From: Kitasatospora terrestris
GTDB lineage: Bacteria > Actinomycetota > Actinomycetes > Streptomycetales > Streptomycetaceae
DNA: 64,000 nucleotides
Direction of reading: 5' to 3'
Assembly (NCBI RefSeq): GCF_039542905.1
Contig: NZ_BAABIS010000001.1
Location: 8,184,001-8,248,000 of the forward strand
The notes under the pieces are model-generated. The model did no database searches and was not told where the DNA came from. It worked only from the letters and a program-made list of their open reading frames with translations. Made by a program: the position numbers and the translations under genes. Below are positions 7,863 to 16,922 of the stretch, in pieces; positions within the stretch are counted from its first letter, which is position 1; every line of letters begins with the position of its first letter.

Positions 7863-8297
7863 ATGCTGATGCGCACTGACCCGTTCCGCGAACTGGACCG
7901 GCTGACCCAGCAGTTCCTGGGGACGAACGGGACCTGGTCGCGTCCGGCGCCGATGCCGTTGGACGCCTACCGGGTGGGGGACGAGTACGTGGTCTGCTTC
8001 GACCTGCCGGGTGTCGATCCGGAGGCGATCGACATCGACGTCGAGCGGAACATGCTGACGGTGAAGGCCGAGCGCCGTCCGCGTCACCAGGGCGATGAGG
8101 TGAAGTGGGAGCTGTCCGAGCGGCCGCTGGGTGTGTTCTCCCGGCAGGTGATGCTCTCCGACACCCTCGACCCGGCCGGGATCAGCGCCGACTACGACGC
8201 GGGTGTGCTGACCCTGAGGATCCCGGTCGCGGAGAAGGCCAAGCCCCGCAAGATCGCGATCAGCCACAGCGGCGGCCGCAAGCAGATCCAGGCCTGA
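7863..8297 (+). CDS. hsp18: HSP18, small heat-shock protein (Hsp20/alpha-crystallin)
   Basis: A 144-residue Hsp20 protein, an ATP-independent holdase that keeps unfolding proteins soluble. It opens MLMRTDPFRELDRL, the alpha-crystallin domain spans about 35-130 (MPLDAYRVGDEYVVCFDLPGV through VLTLRIPV), and the C-terminal tail ends KIAISH...KQIQA. GGAGG lies 8 nt before the ATG. The RheA operator upstream predicts heat induction. A perfect 13-bp terminator hairpin follows the stop. The length and start match the HSP18 family of streptomycetes. Confidence 0.95.
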   Translation: MLMRTDPFRELDRLTQQFLGTNGTWSRPAPMPLDAYRVGDEYVVCFDLPGVDPEAIDIDVERNMLTVKAERRPRHQGDEVKWELSERPLGVFSRQVMLSDTLDPAGISADYDAGVLTLRIPVAEKAKPRKIAISHSGGRKQIQA

Positions 8298-8318
8298 CCG
8301 GCCGCACCCACCGGACGT

Positions 8319-8354
8319 CCCGCGCCGTCCCGCCTCCCCAGGGGACGGCGCGGG
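8319..8354 (+). terminator. hsp18 terminator hairpin
   Basis: A perfect 13-bp stem (8319-8331 with 8342-8354) and a 10-base loop, 22 nt after the hsp18 stop. There is no T-run. Confidence 0.75.
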
Positions 8355-8384
8355 GCGCGGCGACTCCGTCCCGGAGCTGCGGGC

Positions 8385-8720
8385 CACCGTCACGTGCGTG
8401 GACGGCGCGGTGGTGGTCCGGGCGGCCTGGCGGCCGGTGTCCTTGGTGGTGCCCGGGGCGTCCTGGGCGGTGGACCGGACGGATTCGACGGCGTCCCGGG
8501 CGGGCTCGGTCATCTCTTCCTTGATCTCCTGCGCGGCCGTGCCGGCGGCCTGTTCGAGCGGCTCGACCAGGTCGTCGGCGTGTTCGCGCAGGTGGGCGCC
8601 GGCGCGTTGCTCGGCCCGGGAGACCGGCAGGAGCATCCCGGCGCCGAAGGCGATGATGCCGGCCGCGAGCGGGTTGCCGCGGGTCTGCCGGCGCACCCGG
8701 GCCGGGGTGTGCTGGACGGC
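8385..8720 (-). pseudogene. Degenerate C-terminal remnant of a DUF3618-like membrane-associated protein
   Basis: Minus-strand translation gives RRQTRGNPLAAGIIAFGAG, then SRAEQRAG, DDLVEPLEQAAGTAAQEIKEEM and EPARDAVESVRSTAQDAPG. This looks like the C-terminal half of the DUF3618-type proteins common in streptomycetes. The usual hydrophobic stretch after FGAG is shortened. The expected N-terminal DUF3618 domain is absent; the frame upstream is low-complexity. In this frame no stop occurs before 7815, so translation would run through the hsp18 terminator and antisense across hsp18. A +1 shift would give a TGA at 8392-8390, right after the recognisable end. I therefore call it a decayed gene, although a sequencing frameshift is possible. 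Nothing else gene-like is visible from 8298 to 9009. Confidence 0.5.
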
Positions 8721-9009
8721 GTCGAACGGAGTGCGCCGGACGCCGCGCGAAGCCGGGGAGGCGGCCGCGGTGCGCTCGGCGCCGCGGACGCGGGGCGGGG
8801 CGGCGGGCGGGGCGAAATACCGGGCGGGCGAGCGCATGGCAGGGGGGCGGGGAGGGCAGACGCGAGGTACCGGCTCGGCGTCATCTCGGCGTTCGCCGGA
8901 TACCCGTCGGCTGTCGCCGCACTGTCTCCCGATTCCCGCGCGGATGCGATGCCCCGGCCCACAGGATCGAACCGTGGAGCCGTTGGTGGGTTCGGAAGGA
9001 ACGTGCGCC

Positions 9010-9426
9010 ATGTCCACCCATGACCGACATCTGCGAGCCGACCCGGCGGCGGGCGGGATGCCCGACGCCGCGATCACCGTCACCAACCGCGACGGCGCGG
9101 TGATGTGCGCGCTCGCCGGGTCGCTCCACCACGACAACGAGGACCAGGTCCGCCATGCCCTGACCCGGGCCTTTCAGCAGCATCCCGGTGTCCTGGCCGT
9201 CGATCTGTCCGCCGTCGACCTGCTCACCTCCGCCGGGCTCAACGCCTTGCTGACCGTCCGGCGCGAGGCCCTGGAGCGCGGCGGCAGGCTGGTCCTGGTC
9301 GCCCCCTCCGCCCCCGCGCGCCGCACCCTGCGCATCACCCAGGTCGACACCGTCCTGCCCTGCGCCCCCACGATCGAGCAAGCACTGCGCGAAGGGGGCG
9401 AAGCCCTGCCGGCCTACGGGGAGTAG
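9010..9426 (+). CDS. STAS-domain anti-sigma factor antagonist
   Basis: A 138-residue single STAS domain protein. The core strand ITVTNRDGAVMCALAGSL, the helix with DQVRHALTRAF, then VLAVDLSAVDLLTSAGLNALL form the usual fold. The phosphorylatable serine is in TSAGL (Ser74), replacing the common DSSGL motif. Such proteins bind RsbW-like kinases when unphosphorylated and free a sigma factor. GGAAGGA lies about 9 nt before the ATG. It is followed 56 nt later by an RsbW-like HATPase gene on the same strand, so the pair is probably a partner-switching module. No sigma gene is adjacent, and the downstream target is unknown. Confidence 0.88.
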   Translation: MSTHDRHLRADPAAGGMPDAAITVTNRDGAVMCALAGSLHHDNEDQVRHALTRAFQQHPGVLAVDLSAVDLLTSAGLNALLTVRREALERGGRLVLVAPSAPARRTLRITQVDTVLPCAPTIEQALREGGEALPAYGE

Positions 9427-9482
9427 TCCGCCGGACGGCGGAAAGACGCCAGGGCAGACTCCGACCTTCGGGGGTGCTTCCC

Positions 9483-9911
9483 GTGCGCACGCTGCCGGTC
9501 ACACCGGTCGTCCCCGCCCGCCTCGCCTTCCCGGCCGGGCCCGCACCGGTGAGCGAGGGCATCGCCTTCACCCGCCGCGCCCTCACCACGTGGTTCCCCC
9601 GCACGAAATCCGCCGCCGTCGCGGACATCGTCCTGGTAGCCGCCGAACTCCTCGCCAACGCCGCGCAGCACGCCGACGGACCCCTGGCACTGGACCTGCG
9701 GACGACACCGAGCGGCCGGATCCGGATCGCCGTCACCGACGCCTCCGCCGCCGTGCCCAAGGTCCGGTCTCCGATGCCGCACACCCCCGGCGGGCACGGG
9801 ATGCGGATCGTCGACCACCTCGCCCGGGCCTGGGGCACGCATCCCGCCGCCGGCGGAAAGACGGTCTGGGCCGAATGCGACCCGCCGCCCACGACGATCC
9901 CCGCCCTGTAG
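9483..9911 (+). CDS. RsbW-like ATP-binding protein (HATPase_c_2 anti-sigma/serine kinase)
   Basis: A 142-residue protein of the histidine-kinase-like ATPase fold. The N-box is AAELLANAAQHA (about 59-70), and the G-box is PGGHGMRIVDHLA (about 104-116). These proteins phosphorylate STAS antagonists or hold sigma factors. The GTG at 9483 has a GGGGG run about 9 nt upstream; another in-frame GTG at 9474 is too close to it. It lies 56 nt downstream of the STAS gene and presumably acts on it. In streptomycetes many such orphan ATPases exist, so the partner assignment is by neighbourhood only. Confidence 0.8.
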   Translation: MRTLPVTPVVPARLAFPAGPAPVSEGIAFTRRALTTWFPRTKSAAVADIVLVAAELLANAAQHADGPLALDLRTTPSGRIRIAVTDASAAVPKVRSPMPHTPGGHGMRIVDHLARAWGTHPAAGGKTVWAECDPPPTTIPAL

Positions 9912-10038
9912 TCCCGCCGTTCCGGTCGCCGGGCGGGCACGACGTCGGACGACGCCGGGCCCTCGGCCCCGGCCGCTTCGTGCGTCGGCCCGGGCGAGCT
10001 CGAACCGCCACCCGCGCGCGGCGGTCGCTGAGGGGCTG

Positions 10039-10656
10039 TCAGCGCAGGAGGGCGAAGGTGAGCGCTGCGGCGCCGCCGAGGGCGGTGCCGGCGAGGACCT
10101 GGGCGGGGGTGTGGGCCCGGAGGACGAGGCGGGACCAGCCGATGGCGGCGGCGCCGAGGGCGGTGACCGCCGCCCAGGGGCCGAGGACCAGCAGCAGGAT
10201 CATCACGGTGCCGCCGGCCACGGAGTTGTGGACGGAGATCTGCCAGCCGACGGTGACCGCCAGGGTGGCGGCCAGCCCGACCAGCATGGCGACCACCAGC
10301 GCGGTGACGTCGGCGGGTGCGCGCAGCGCGTACAGCAGGACGATGCCGGCGAGGACGGAGAGCAGACTGAGCGCCATCGGGACGAGGCGCTGGCGGCGGA
10401 CCCGGATGTGGGTGTCGGTGAGGTCGCCGCGCCGCACGCCGAGCCGGACCAGGGCGATCGGGACGGCGCCGCAGAACAGCGCTGCCAGCAGGCCCCAGCC
10501 GAGGCCCGCCCAGGAGCGGGTGCTGTGCCAGGCGACCAGCAGGAGGAGGGCCACCACCAGGTTGGCCGGGGCCAGCGCGTCGGTGACGAGTCTGGCGGCC
10601 TTCTCGCGGGGCGTGCAGTCGGCGAAGGCGGGCGGCGCGGGTGGTGCGTAGGTCAT
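10039..10656 (-). CDS. PAP2-family integral membrane phosphatase
   Basis: A 205-residue protein with five or six predicted membrane segments (LVVALLLLVAWH, LLAALFCGAVPIALV, LSLLSVLAGIVLLYAL, LVVAMLVGLAATLAV, VMILLLVLGPWAAV, LAGTALGGAAALTF). PAP2 signatures remain near the C-terminus: SVHNSVAGG corresponds to the SGH-type motif 2, and SRLVLRAHTPAQVLAG to motif 3 with its catalytic His. Motif 1 is degenerate (RVRRQRLVP). A lipid-phosphate or undecaprenyl-pyrophosphate substrate is typical of the family. A GGAG lies upstream of the ATG. Degenerate motifs mean activity is uncertain. Confidence 0.7.
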   Translation of the reverse strand: MTYAPPAPPAFADCTPREKAARLVTDALAPANLVVALLLLVAWHSTRSWAGLGWGLLAALFCGAVPIALVRLGVRRGDLTDTHIRVRRQRLVPMALSLLSVLAGIVLLYALRAPADVTALVVAMLVGLAATLAVTVGWQISVHNSVAGGTVMILLLVLGPWAAVTALGAAAIGWSRLVLRAHTPAQVLAGTALGGAAALTFALLR

Positions 10657-10722
10657 CGGGCTGCTCCGGGGCGTGGCGTCCGGTCGATCATGCCACCCCC
10701 GGGGCAGGCCGTGGGGGTGGGG

Positions 10723-12027
10723 TCAGCGGGTGATCCGCCAGCTGAGGGTGTCGGTGAGGGAGGGCGTCAGCTCGGGGTCGATCACGGCGGGGGTGGGGTC
10801 GGTGGCCCGGGCGGTGAGCCGGTGGACGCTGCCGCGGGGGCCGGTGAGGTGGAGGCCCGCCAGGTCGAGGTCGGTGCGGTCGCGCAGGGCGGTGAGTTCG
10901 CGGCCGTCCAGGTACCAGCGCAGCCGGGTGCCGGCGACCGGGAGTTGCACGGTGATCCGGTCGGCGGGGCCGAGCGCGGCGGTGGTCGGGGTGGTGCTGG
11001 CCAGGGTGGTGGCGTAGCGGTAGAACCCGGCGATCATCGCCTCGCGGCCGGGCAGGTTGAACTGGCGGCCGAGCGACCGCATGATCGAGTTGTCGGTGGG
11101 CCGGTACAGCCCGGCGGGGTAGTAGCCGCCGCCGAGGTAGGCGCCGACCGTGCCGCCGTCGGGGGAGGTCTGGCCGAGCCAGCGGTACCACTTGGTGCGG
11201 GCGCGGCGCATCCGGTCGGCGGTGAGGGTGCTGATGTTGGCCTCGGCGGGTTCCGCGCCGTGGTAGGTGCCCTGGTCGGCGTAGGAGTACTCGTCGGCGA
11301 GGTGGCCGAGCGAGTGGCCGGTCTCGTGCACGGCGATCTGCCCGGAGAGGCTGTTGCCGCCCGCGACGGTGGCTATGCCGGAGTAGCCGAGCGGCGAGAC
11401 CACGTCGTTGTAGCCCGCGCCGCCGTACTTGGCGCTGTTGGCGACGACCAGCACCAGGTCGGCCTGCGGGGCGAGGGCGGCGTAGCGGTCGACCGCGTCG
11501 GTGTCCACGCACAGCAGCCGCTCGACGTCGCCGCACCAGAAGTACGAGCCGAGGGCGGTGCGCCGGGTGGTCGCCCGGTCGGGGTCGCCGGAGACGCCGG
11601 AGTCGGTGGAGACCGCCTGCACGGCCCAGACGTTGAACAGGCCGCGGTAGGTGGCGTACGGCTCGACGGCCGAGATCTCCTGCCACTTGGTGGCGGCGTC
11701 GGTGAGGAACTCGCCCTGCTCGCCGGCGGTGTAGCCGTCGCCGATCACCACCACGTCCAGCTTGTCCGCGGGGGAGCCGTTCTGGACGACCGGGGTGACG
11801 GCACCGTCGGCGGCGAGGCCGCGCACGGCGGGGGCGGCGGTGTGCGGGGAGGCGGCGGGCACCCGGGCGCGGGAGATGGACCCGTCCGCGCCGAAGGCCT
11901 CGACGGATCTGGTGGTGTCCGGTGCCGGGGGAGCGGCCGGGGCGGCGGTGGCGGGCTGGGCGAGGCAGCCGGCCGCGAGGGCGGTGGCGGCGGCCACGGC
12001 CAGGGTGGTGAGTCTGCGGATGTGCAC
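10723..12027 (-). CDS. Secreted M64-family zinc metallopeptidase
   Basis: A 434-residue exported protein. The GTG start is preceded by GGGAGG at 8 nt. The signal peptide is MHIRRL with a hydrophobic Ala/Leu core, ending either at ATA-AP near residue 28 or at a weak lipobox (LAAGC, Cys21). The zinc motif HETGHSLGHLADEY begins at 234: His234, Glu235, His238 and the downstream Asp245, the arrangement of the IgA-peptidase M64 family. VVIGDGYTAGE near 93 is the conserved opening of the catalytic domain. A C-terminal beta-rich domain of about 110 residues follows. It is divergent from an XRE-TPR regulator across an AT-richer gap (12048-12090), which probably holds both promoters. Confidence 0.85.
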   Translation of the reverse strand: MHIRRLTTLAVAAATALAAGCLAQPATAAPAAPPAPDTTRSVEAFGADGSISRARVPAASPHTAAPAVRGLAADGAVTPVVQNGSPADKLDVVVIGDGYTAGEQGEFLTDAATKWQEISAVEPYATYRGLFNVWAVQAVSTDSGVSGDPDRATTRRTALGSYFWCGDVERLLCVDTDAVDRYAALAPQADLVLVVANSAKYGGAGYNDVVSPLGYSGIATVAGGNSLSGQIAVHETGHSLGHLADEYSYADQGTYHGAEPAEANISTLTADRMRRARTKWYRWLGQTSPDGGTVGAYLGGGYYPAGLYRPTDNSIMRSLGRQFNLPGREAMIAGFYRYATTLASTTPTTAALGPADRITVQLPVAGTRLRWYLDGRELTALRDRTDLDLAGLHLTGPRGSVHRLTARATDPTPAVIDPELTPSLTDTLSWRITR

Positions 12028-12154
12028 GCGGGGACCTCCCGTGAGGAGTTAAATTGAGGGATAATCAGACTTACGTGCGCGGTTAATGTAGGGCATCGTC
12101 GCGTCCCCGACAATGGACCCGGCGCGCGGACACCGACGAGGGGAGCGGCACACC

Positions 12155-13522
12155 ATGACCGAGGACCACGGACCCGACGAGTTCGGACGACGGCTCCAAC
12201 GACTGCGCCACGCCAGGGGTCTGACCCAGCGTGCGCTCGCCGAACCCGCCTACACCGCCGCCTACGTCTCCACCCTCGAAGCCGGCCGGGCCCGCCCCTC
12301 CGACGCCGCGCTCAAGCACCTCGCCGACCGCCTCGGCGTCGACACCGACGAACTCGCCACCGGCCGCCCCGCCCACCTCGCCGCCCGACTGCGCCTCACC
12401 CTCGCCGAGGCCCAGGCCGAACTCGCCACCGGCGACGTGGAGCTGGCCGCACGCCGCTTCGCCGAGGTGCTGGAGCACGCCGAGCGGGAGGAGCTCACCG
12501 GGCTCCGCCCCGCGGCCCTGCTCGGCCTCGGCGAATGCGCCCTCGAAGCAGGCCGTCTCGACCGGGCCCGCGCGCACTTCGAGCAGGCCGAGCGCCTGCT
12601 CGCCGACCAGCCGCTCCCGGCCCGCGCCGCCGCCGTCCGCGGCCGCGCCGTCACCCACCTGCTGGCCGGTGAACTCCGGTACTCCTGCTACCTGCTGGAG
12701 ACCGCCATCGACCAGCTCGGGGCCGCCGGACTGCACGACCCCGACGCCCTGCTGCTGCTCTACTCCGCCGTCATCGGCCCCTACATGGACATGGGCGCCC
12801 ACGCCCGCGCCGCCCAGGCCGCCGAACTCGCCCTCGCCCTCGCCCCCGACGCCACCGACCCCGCCCTCGTCGCCCACCTGCACCGCAGCGTCGCCCGCAC
12901 CCTGATCGCCGAGGGCCGCACCGCCGAGGCCGACCGCTCGCTCGCCAAGGCCCAGGAGCTGTACCAGCGCCTGCGGCTCACCGGCGACCTCGCCAAGTGC
13001 CACTGGATGCGCGGCTACGTCCACGCCCAGGCCGACGACCTGCCGAGCGCCGAGGCGGAACTGCGCACCGCCCGCGCCATGCTCGCCACCCGCCGCGCCG
13101 AGCTCTTCACCCACCAGATCGACGTCGAACTCGCCGACGTGCTACGGCGGATGGGCCGGCGGACCGAGGCCGCCGGGCTGCTGACCACGCTGCTGGACGC
13201 GATCGGCTCCGAGCGCGGCGCCGTCCACGCCGCCGGCGCCCACCGGCTGCTCGGCCTGCTCGCCGAGGACGCCGGCGACAGCGCCGCCGCCGAGGAGCAC
13301 TGGGTCCGGGCGCTGTCCCTGCTGGAGCGCGCCGGGGCGGCCGGCGACCTCGCCGACCTGTGCCGGCTGCTCGGCGACCTCTACCGCCGCACCGGCCGCA
13401 CCGAACTCGCCCTCGACGTCTACCGCACCGGCCTCGGCCACCGCGCCGCCCCCGGCACCACCACCCTCGGCCCCGCCCCCGCCGCGCCCGTGCTGCCCGC
13501 CCCGCTCGCCGGAACACCCTGA
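12155..13522 (+). CDS. XRE-family regulator with TPR domain
   Basis: A 455-residue protein: an N-terminal HTH (FGRRLQRLRHARGLTQRALA...YVSTLEAGRARPSDAALKHLADRLGV, about 9-65) followed by about ten helical TPR-like repeats to the C-terminus. This is the architecture of peptide- or partner-sensing regulators such as those of the Rgg/PlcR-like group in actinobacteria. GAGGGGAG lies about 9 nt before the ATG. It is divergent from the M64 peptidase and could control it, which is inference from position. The remaining sequence is Ala/Arg/Leu-rich with strong GC3 bias, like its neighbours. Confidence 0.85.
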   Translation: MTEDHGPDEFGRRLQRLRHARGLTQRALAEPAYTAAYVSTLEAGRARPSDAALKHLADRLGVDTDELATGRPAHLAARLRLTLAEAQAELATGDVELAARRFAEVLEHAEREELTGLRPAALLGLGECALEAGRLDRARAHFEQAERLLADQPLPARAAAVRGRAVTHLLAGELRYSCYLLETAIDQLGAAGLHDPDALLLLYSAVIGPYMDMGAHARAAQAAELALALAPDATDPALVAHLHRSVARTLIAEGRTAEADRSLAKAQELYQRLRLTGDLAKCHWMRGYVHAQADDLPSAEAELRTARAMLATRRAELFTHQIDVELADVLRRMGRRTEAAGLLTTLLDAIGSERGAVHAAGAHRLLGLLAEDAGDSAAAEEHWVRALSLLERAGAAGDLADLCRLLGDLYRRTGRTELALDVYRTGLGHRAAPGTTTLGPAPAAPVLPAPLAGTP

Positions 13523-13638
13523 CCGCACCCCCGTACGACCGGCGCCGGCCGCACCACCGTTCGGGGGTGGCCCGGCGGCGCGGCGGCGTGGATCATGGGG
13601 CGCACCGGACCTGTCCGCCCCACCCCCGGAGGACCACC

Positions 13639-15273
13639 GTGACCACCCAGCCGGCCACCCGCAGCTACGCGTCGGGCACCGCGGACGTCCCGCTGCTCGG
13701 CGACACCATCGGCGAGAACCTCGACCGCGCCGCCCGCTCCCACCCCGACCGGGACGCACTCGTCGAATGCGCCACCGGACGCCGCTGGACCTACCGGCAG
13801 CTCGTCGAGGACGTCGACGCCCTCGCGCTCGGCCTGCTCGACCTCGGCATCGACCGCGGCGACCGGGTCGGGATCTGGGCCCCCAACTGCGCCGAGTGGA
13901 CGCTCACCCAGTACGCCACCGCCAAGATCGGCGCCGTCCTGGTCACCGTCAACCCGGCGTACCGCTCGCACGAGCTGGAGTACGTGCTCAACCAGGCGGG
14001 CATCCGGCTGCTGGTCGCGGCGGAGCGGTTCAGGACCTCCGACTACGCCGCCATGATCGAGGAGGTCCGGCCGCGCTGCGCGGAGCTGGAACGGGTGGTG
14101 CTGATCGGCTCCGGCGGCTGGGACGGCCTGCTGGCGACCGGACGGCAGGCCGACCCGGCGGCGCTCGCCGAACGGCAGACCGCCCTCGCACCGGACGACC
14201 CGATCAACATCCAGTACACCTCCGGCACCACCGGCTTCCCCAAGGGCGCCACCCTCTCGCACCACAACATCCTCAACAACGGCTACTTCGTCGGGGAACT
14301 GTGCGGCTACACCGAGCAGGACCGGATCTGCATCCCGGTGCCCTTCTACCACTGCTTCGGCATGGTGATGGGCAACCTCGCCGCCACCTCGCACGGCGCC
14401 TGCGCCGTCATCCCCGCCCCCGCCTTCGACCCGGCCGCCACCCTCGCCGCGGTCGCCGCCGAATCCTGCACCTCGCTGTACGGCGTGCCCACCATGTTCA
14501 TCGCCGAACTCGCCGTCCCCGACTTCGACTCCTACGACCTCAGCAGCCTGCGCACCGGCATCATGGCCGGCTCGCCCTGCCCCGTCGAGGTGATGAAGCA
14601 GGTCATCGAACGGATGGGCATGACCGAGGTCTCCATCTGCTACGGCATGACCGAGACCTCCCCGGTCTCCACCCAGACCCGCGCCGACGACTCGATCGAA
14701 CGCCGCGTCTCCACCGTCGGCCGGGTCGGCCCGCACCTGGAGGTCAAGGTCGTCGACCCCGCCACCGGCCGCACCGTCCCGCGCGGCGAACCCGGTGAAC
14801 TCTGCACCCGCGGCTACTCCGTGATGCTCGGCTACTGGGGCGAACCCGACAAGACCGCCGAGGCCGTCGACGCCGCCCGCTGGATGCACACCGGCGACCT
14901 CGCCGTGATGGACCGGGACGGCTACCTCTCCATCACCGGCCGGATCAAGGACATGGTGATCCGCGGCGGCGAGAACCTCTACCCCCGCGAGATCGAGGAG
15001 TTCCTGCACACCCACCCCGACGTGCTCGACGTCCAGGTGATCGGCGTGCCCGACGCCAAGTACGGCGAGGAGCTGATGGCCTGGGTCCGGATGCGCGAAG
15101 GCGCCGAGCCGCTCACCGCCGAAGCCGTCCGCGCGTACTGCGAGGGCCGGCTCGCCCGCTTCAAGATCCCGCGCTACGTGCACGTGGTCGAGGAGTTCCC
15201 GATGACCGTCACCGGCAAGATCCGCAAGGTCGAGATGCGGGAGACCGCCGTCCGCCTGCTCGCCGAGGAGTAG
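13639..15273 (+). CDS. Medium/long-chain fatty acyl-CoA synthetase (AMP-binding)
   Basis: A 544-residue ANL-superfamily enzyme forming acyl-CoA from a carboxylic acid, ATP and CoA. The P-loop is YTSGTTGFPKG (193-203), A5 is YGMTETSPVS, A7 is MHTGDLAVMDRDGY, A8 is GRIKDMVIRGGENLYPREIEE and the A10 lysine is in MTVTGKIRKVEM. The GTG start has GGAGG 6 nt upstream. It resembles FadD/FadK-type AMP-binding proteins with TSHGACAVIPAPAFDP in the acyl-binding region. A fatty-acid link with the CYP152 P450 10 kb away is possible but not shown. Confidence 0.93.
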   Translation: MTTQPATRSYASGTADVPLLGDTIGENLDRAARSHPDRDALVECATGRRWTYRQLVEDVDALALGLLDLGIDRGDRVGIWAPNCAEWTLTQYATAKIGAVLVTVNPAYRSHELEYVLNQAGIRLLVAAERFRTSDYAAMIEEVRPRCAELERVVLIGSGGWDGLLATGRQADPAALAERQTALAPDDPINIQYTSGTTGFPKGATLSHHNILNNGYFVGELCGYTEQDRICIPVPFYHCFGMVMGNLAATSHGACAVIPAPAFDPAATLAAVAAESCTSLYGVPTMFIAELAVPDFDSYDLSSLRTGIMAGSPCPVEVMKQVIERMGMTEVSICYGMTETSPVSTQTRADDSIERRVSTVGRVGPHLEVKVVDPATGRTVPRGEPGELCTRGYSVMLGYWGEPDKTAEAVDAARWMHTGDLAVMDRDGYLSITGRIKDMVIRGGENLYPREIEEFLHTHPDVLDVQVIGVPDAKYGEELMAWVRMREGAEPLTAEAVRAYCEGRLARFKIPRYVHVVEEFPMTVTGKIRKVEMRETAVRLLAEE

Positions 15274-15371
15274 CCGCCACCGGTGGGAGGGGACGACCCC
15301 GGCGGGGCATGCTTCTACGAGACTGTAGAGTCGCCGGGGTCGGCGAGGAAGATCAGTGCGGGGAGTGCGGG

Positions 15372-16094
15372 ATGGAGGACAGCAGCGGCACACCGTCCGG
15401 AACCGCCCCCCGCGGCCCGGTCGACCTGCGCGGCCTGGTCGACCTGCGCGGCCGACCCGGCCCACCGCTCCTGCCGACCTACGGCACCGACGCCGTCGTG
15501 GTCGTCTGCGGCCTGCCCGGCAGCGGCAAGAGCACCCTGCTGCGCCGCTGGTCACCGCAGGCCGAGGTGATCGACCCCCGGCGCACCCGGACCGCCTGCG
15601 AGGCCCGGATGCCCGCCCGGATCCCCTACGCCGCGTACCGGCCGTACGTCCGTACCCTGCACTTCCTGCGCACCCGGGCCGCGTTCCGCCGCCCCGGGCC
15701 GCTGCTGGTGCACGACTGCGGGAGCCGGTGGTGGATGCGCCGCTGCCTCGCCCGCTGGGCCCGCCGGCACGGCCGCGAACTGCACGTCGTCCTGCTCGCC
15801 GTCACCCCGGCCGACGCCCTCGCCGGCCAGCACGCCCGCAACCGCACCACCGGCGGCCGGGTCTTCCGCCGGCACGTCCGCGGCCTCGGCCGGCTGCTCA
15901 CCGCCCTCGACCGGCGCGGCCCGGACGCGCTGCCCGGCACGGCGTCCGTCGTCGTGGCCGACGCGGCCTCCCGCGAACGCCTGGCGGGGGTCCGCTTCGT
16001 CCCGGCGGGCGCGGCGCGGGGTCACCTCGCCGCGCCGCCGGAATTCCCGGCGGCCGCCGCGCCGGCGGCGGTAGGTTCGCCCGATGAGCTCTGA
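15372..16094 (+). CDS. P-loop AAA-family ATPase/kinase-like protein
   Basis: A 240-residue protein with a Walker A motif GLPGSGKST (about residues 48-56) and the following VHDCGSRWWMRR as a possible Walker B/lid region. A family kinase-like fold (zeta toxin or PNK-like single P-loop) is likely. There is an Arg-rich helix bundle and a Pro/Ala-rich C-terminus. GGGGAG lies 6 nt before the ATG at 15372; an upstream in-frame start at 15309 has no site. Its last 11 nt overlap the methyltransferase start, so the two are probably co-expressed. The substrate is unknown. Confidence 0.75.
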   Translation: MEDSSGTPSGTAPRGPVDLRGLVDLRGRPGPPLLPTYGTDAVVVVCGLPGSGKSTLLRRWSPQAEVIDPRRTRTACEARMPARIPYAAYRPYVRTLHFLRTRAAFRRPGPLLVHDCGSRWWMRRCLARWARRHGRELHVVLLAVTPADALAGQHARNRTTGGRVFRRHVRGLGRLLTALDRRGPDALPGTASVVVADAASRERLAGVRFVPAGAARGHLAAPPEFPAAAAPAAVGSPDEL

Positions 16095-16839
16095 CGACGG
16101 ACACTTCGACGAACGCGTGGCCGAGCACTACGACGAGTCCACCGGTGCCGAGTTCCAACCCGACACCATCGCCCGGACCGTCGACCTGCTCGCCGAACTG
16201 GCGGCCGGCGGCCGCGCGCTGGAACTCGGCATCGGCACCGGCCGGATCGCCCTGCCGCTGGCCCGGCGCGGCGTCCCGGTGCACGGCATCGACCTCTCCC
16301 GGGCGATGGCCGCCCGGCTGCGGGCCAAGCCGGGCGGCGGGGAGATCGGCGTCTCGATCGGCGACTTCGCCACCACCAAGGTCGACACGGCGGCGGACGG
16401 GCCGTTCTCGCTGGTCTACCTGGTGTTCAACACGATCATGAACGTCACCACCCAGGACGAGCAGGTCGATTGCTTCCGCAACGCCGCCGAGCACCTCGCG
16501 CCCGGCGGCTGCTTCGTGGTGGAGGTGATCGTCCCGGAACTGCGGAAGATCCCGGCCGGGCAGAACATCGTCCCCTTCGAGACCGGACCGACCGGCTGGG
16601 CGTACACCGTCTACGACACCGTCACCCAGGACGCCACCTGCCACTACATCACCGTCAGCGAGGACGGCCGCGGCGAGGTCAGCTCGATCCCGTTCCGCTA
16701 CGTCTGGCCCGCCGAACTCGACCTGATGGCCCGACTCGCCGGCCTGCGGCTGCGCGACCGCTGGGCGGGCTGGACCCGCGAGCCGTTCACCGCGGACAGC
16801 GTCCGCCACGTCTCGGTCTGGGAGAAGCCGGCCGACTGA
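16084..16839 (+). CDS. Class I SAM-dependent methyltransferase
   Basis: A 251-residue Rossmann-fold methyltransferase. Motif I is LELGIGTGRIALPLA (about 41-55), the acidic residue of motif II lies in GVPVHGIDLS, motif III is VSIGDFATT, and LVYLVFNTIMN fits motif IV/V. The opening FDERVAEHYDES is typical of small-molecule methyltransferases of the ubiE-like group. It overlaps the preceding ATPase gene by 11 nt. The substrate is unknown. Confidence 0.88.
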   Translation: MSSDDGHFDERVAEHYDESTGAEFQPDTIARTVDLLAELAAGGRALELGIGTGRIALPLARRGVPVHGIDLSRAMAARLRAKPGGGEIGVSIGDFATTKVDTAADGPFSLVYLVFNTIMNVTTQDEQVDCFRNAAEHLAPGGCFVVEVIVPELRKIPAGQNIVPFETGPTGWAYTVYDTVTQDATCHYITVSEDGRGEVSSIPFRYVWPAELDLMARLAGLRLRDRWAGWTREPFTADSVRHVSVWEKPAD

Positions 16840-16922
16840 CGCGTGACGCCCGTTCACGCCTCGGCCGCGCCAGCGTGCGCTTCCACCGGTGGCGGGCGGA
16901 TCCGGTCCCCAGGTGTCCACGG

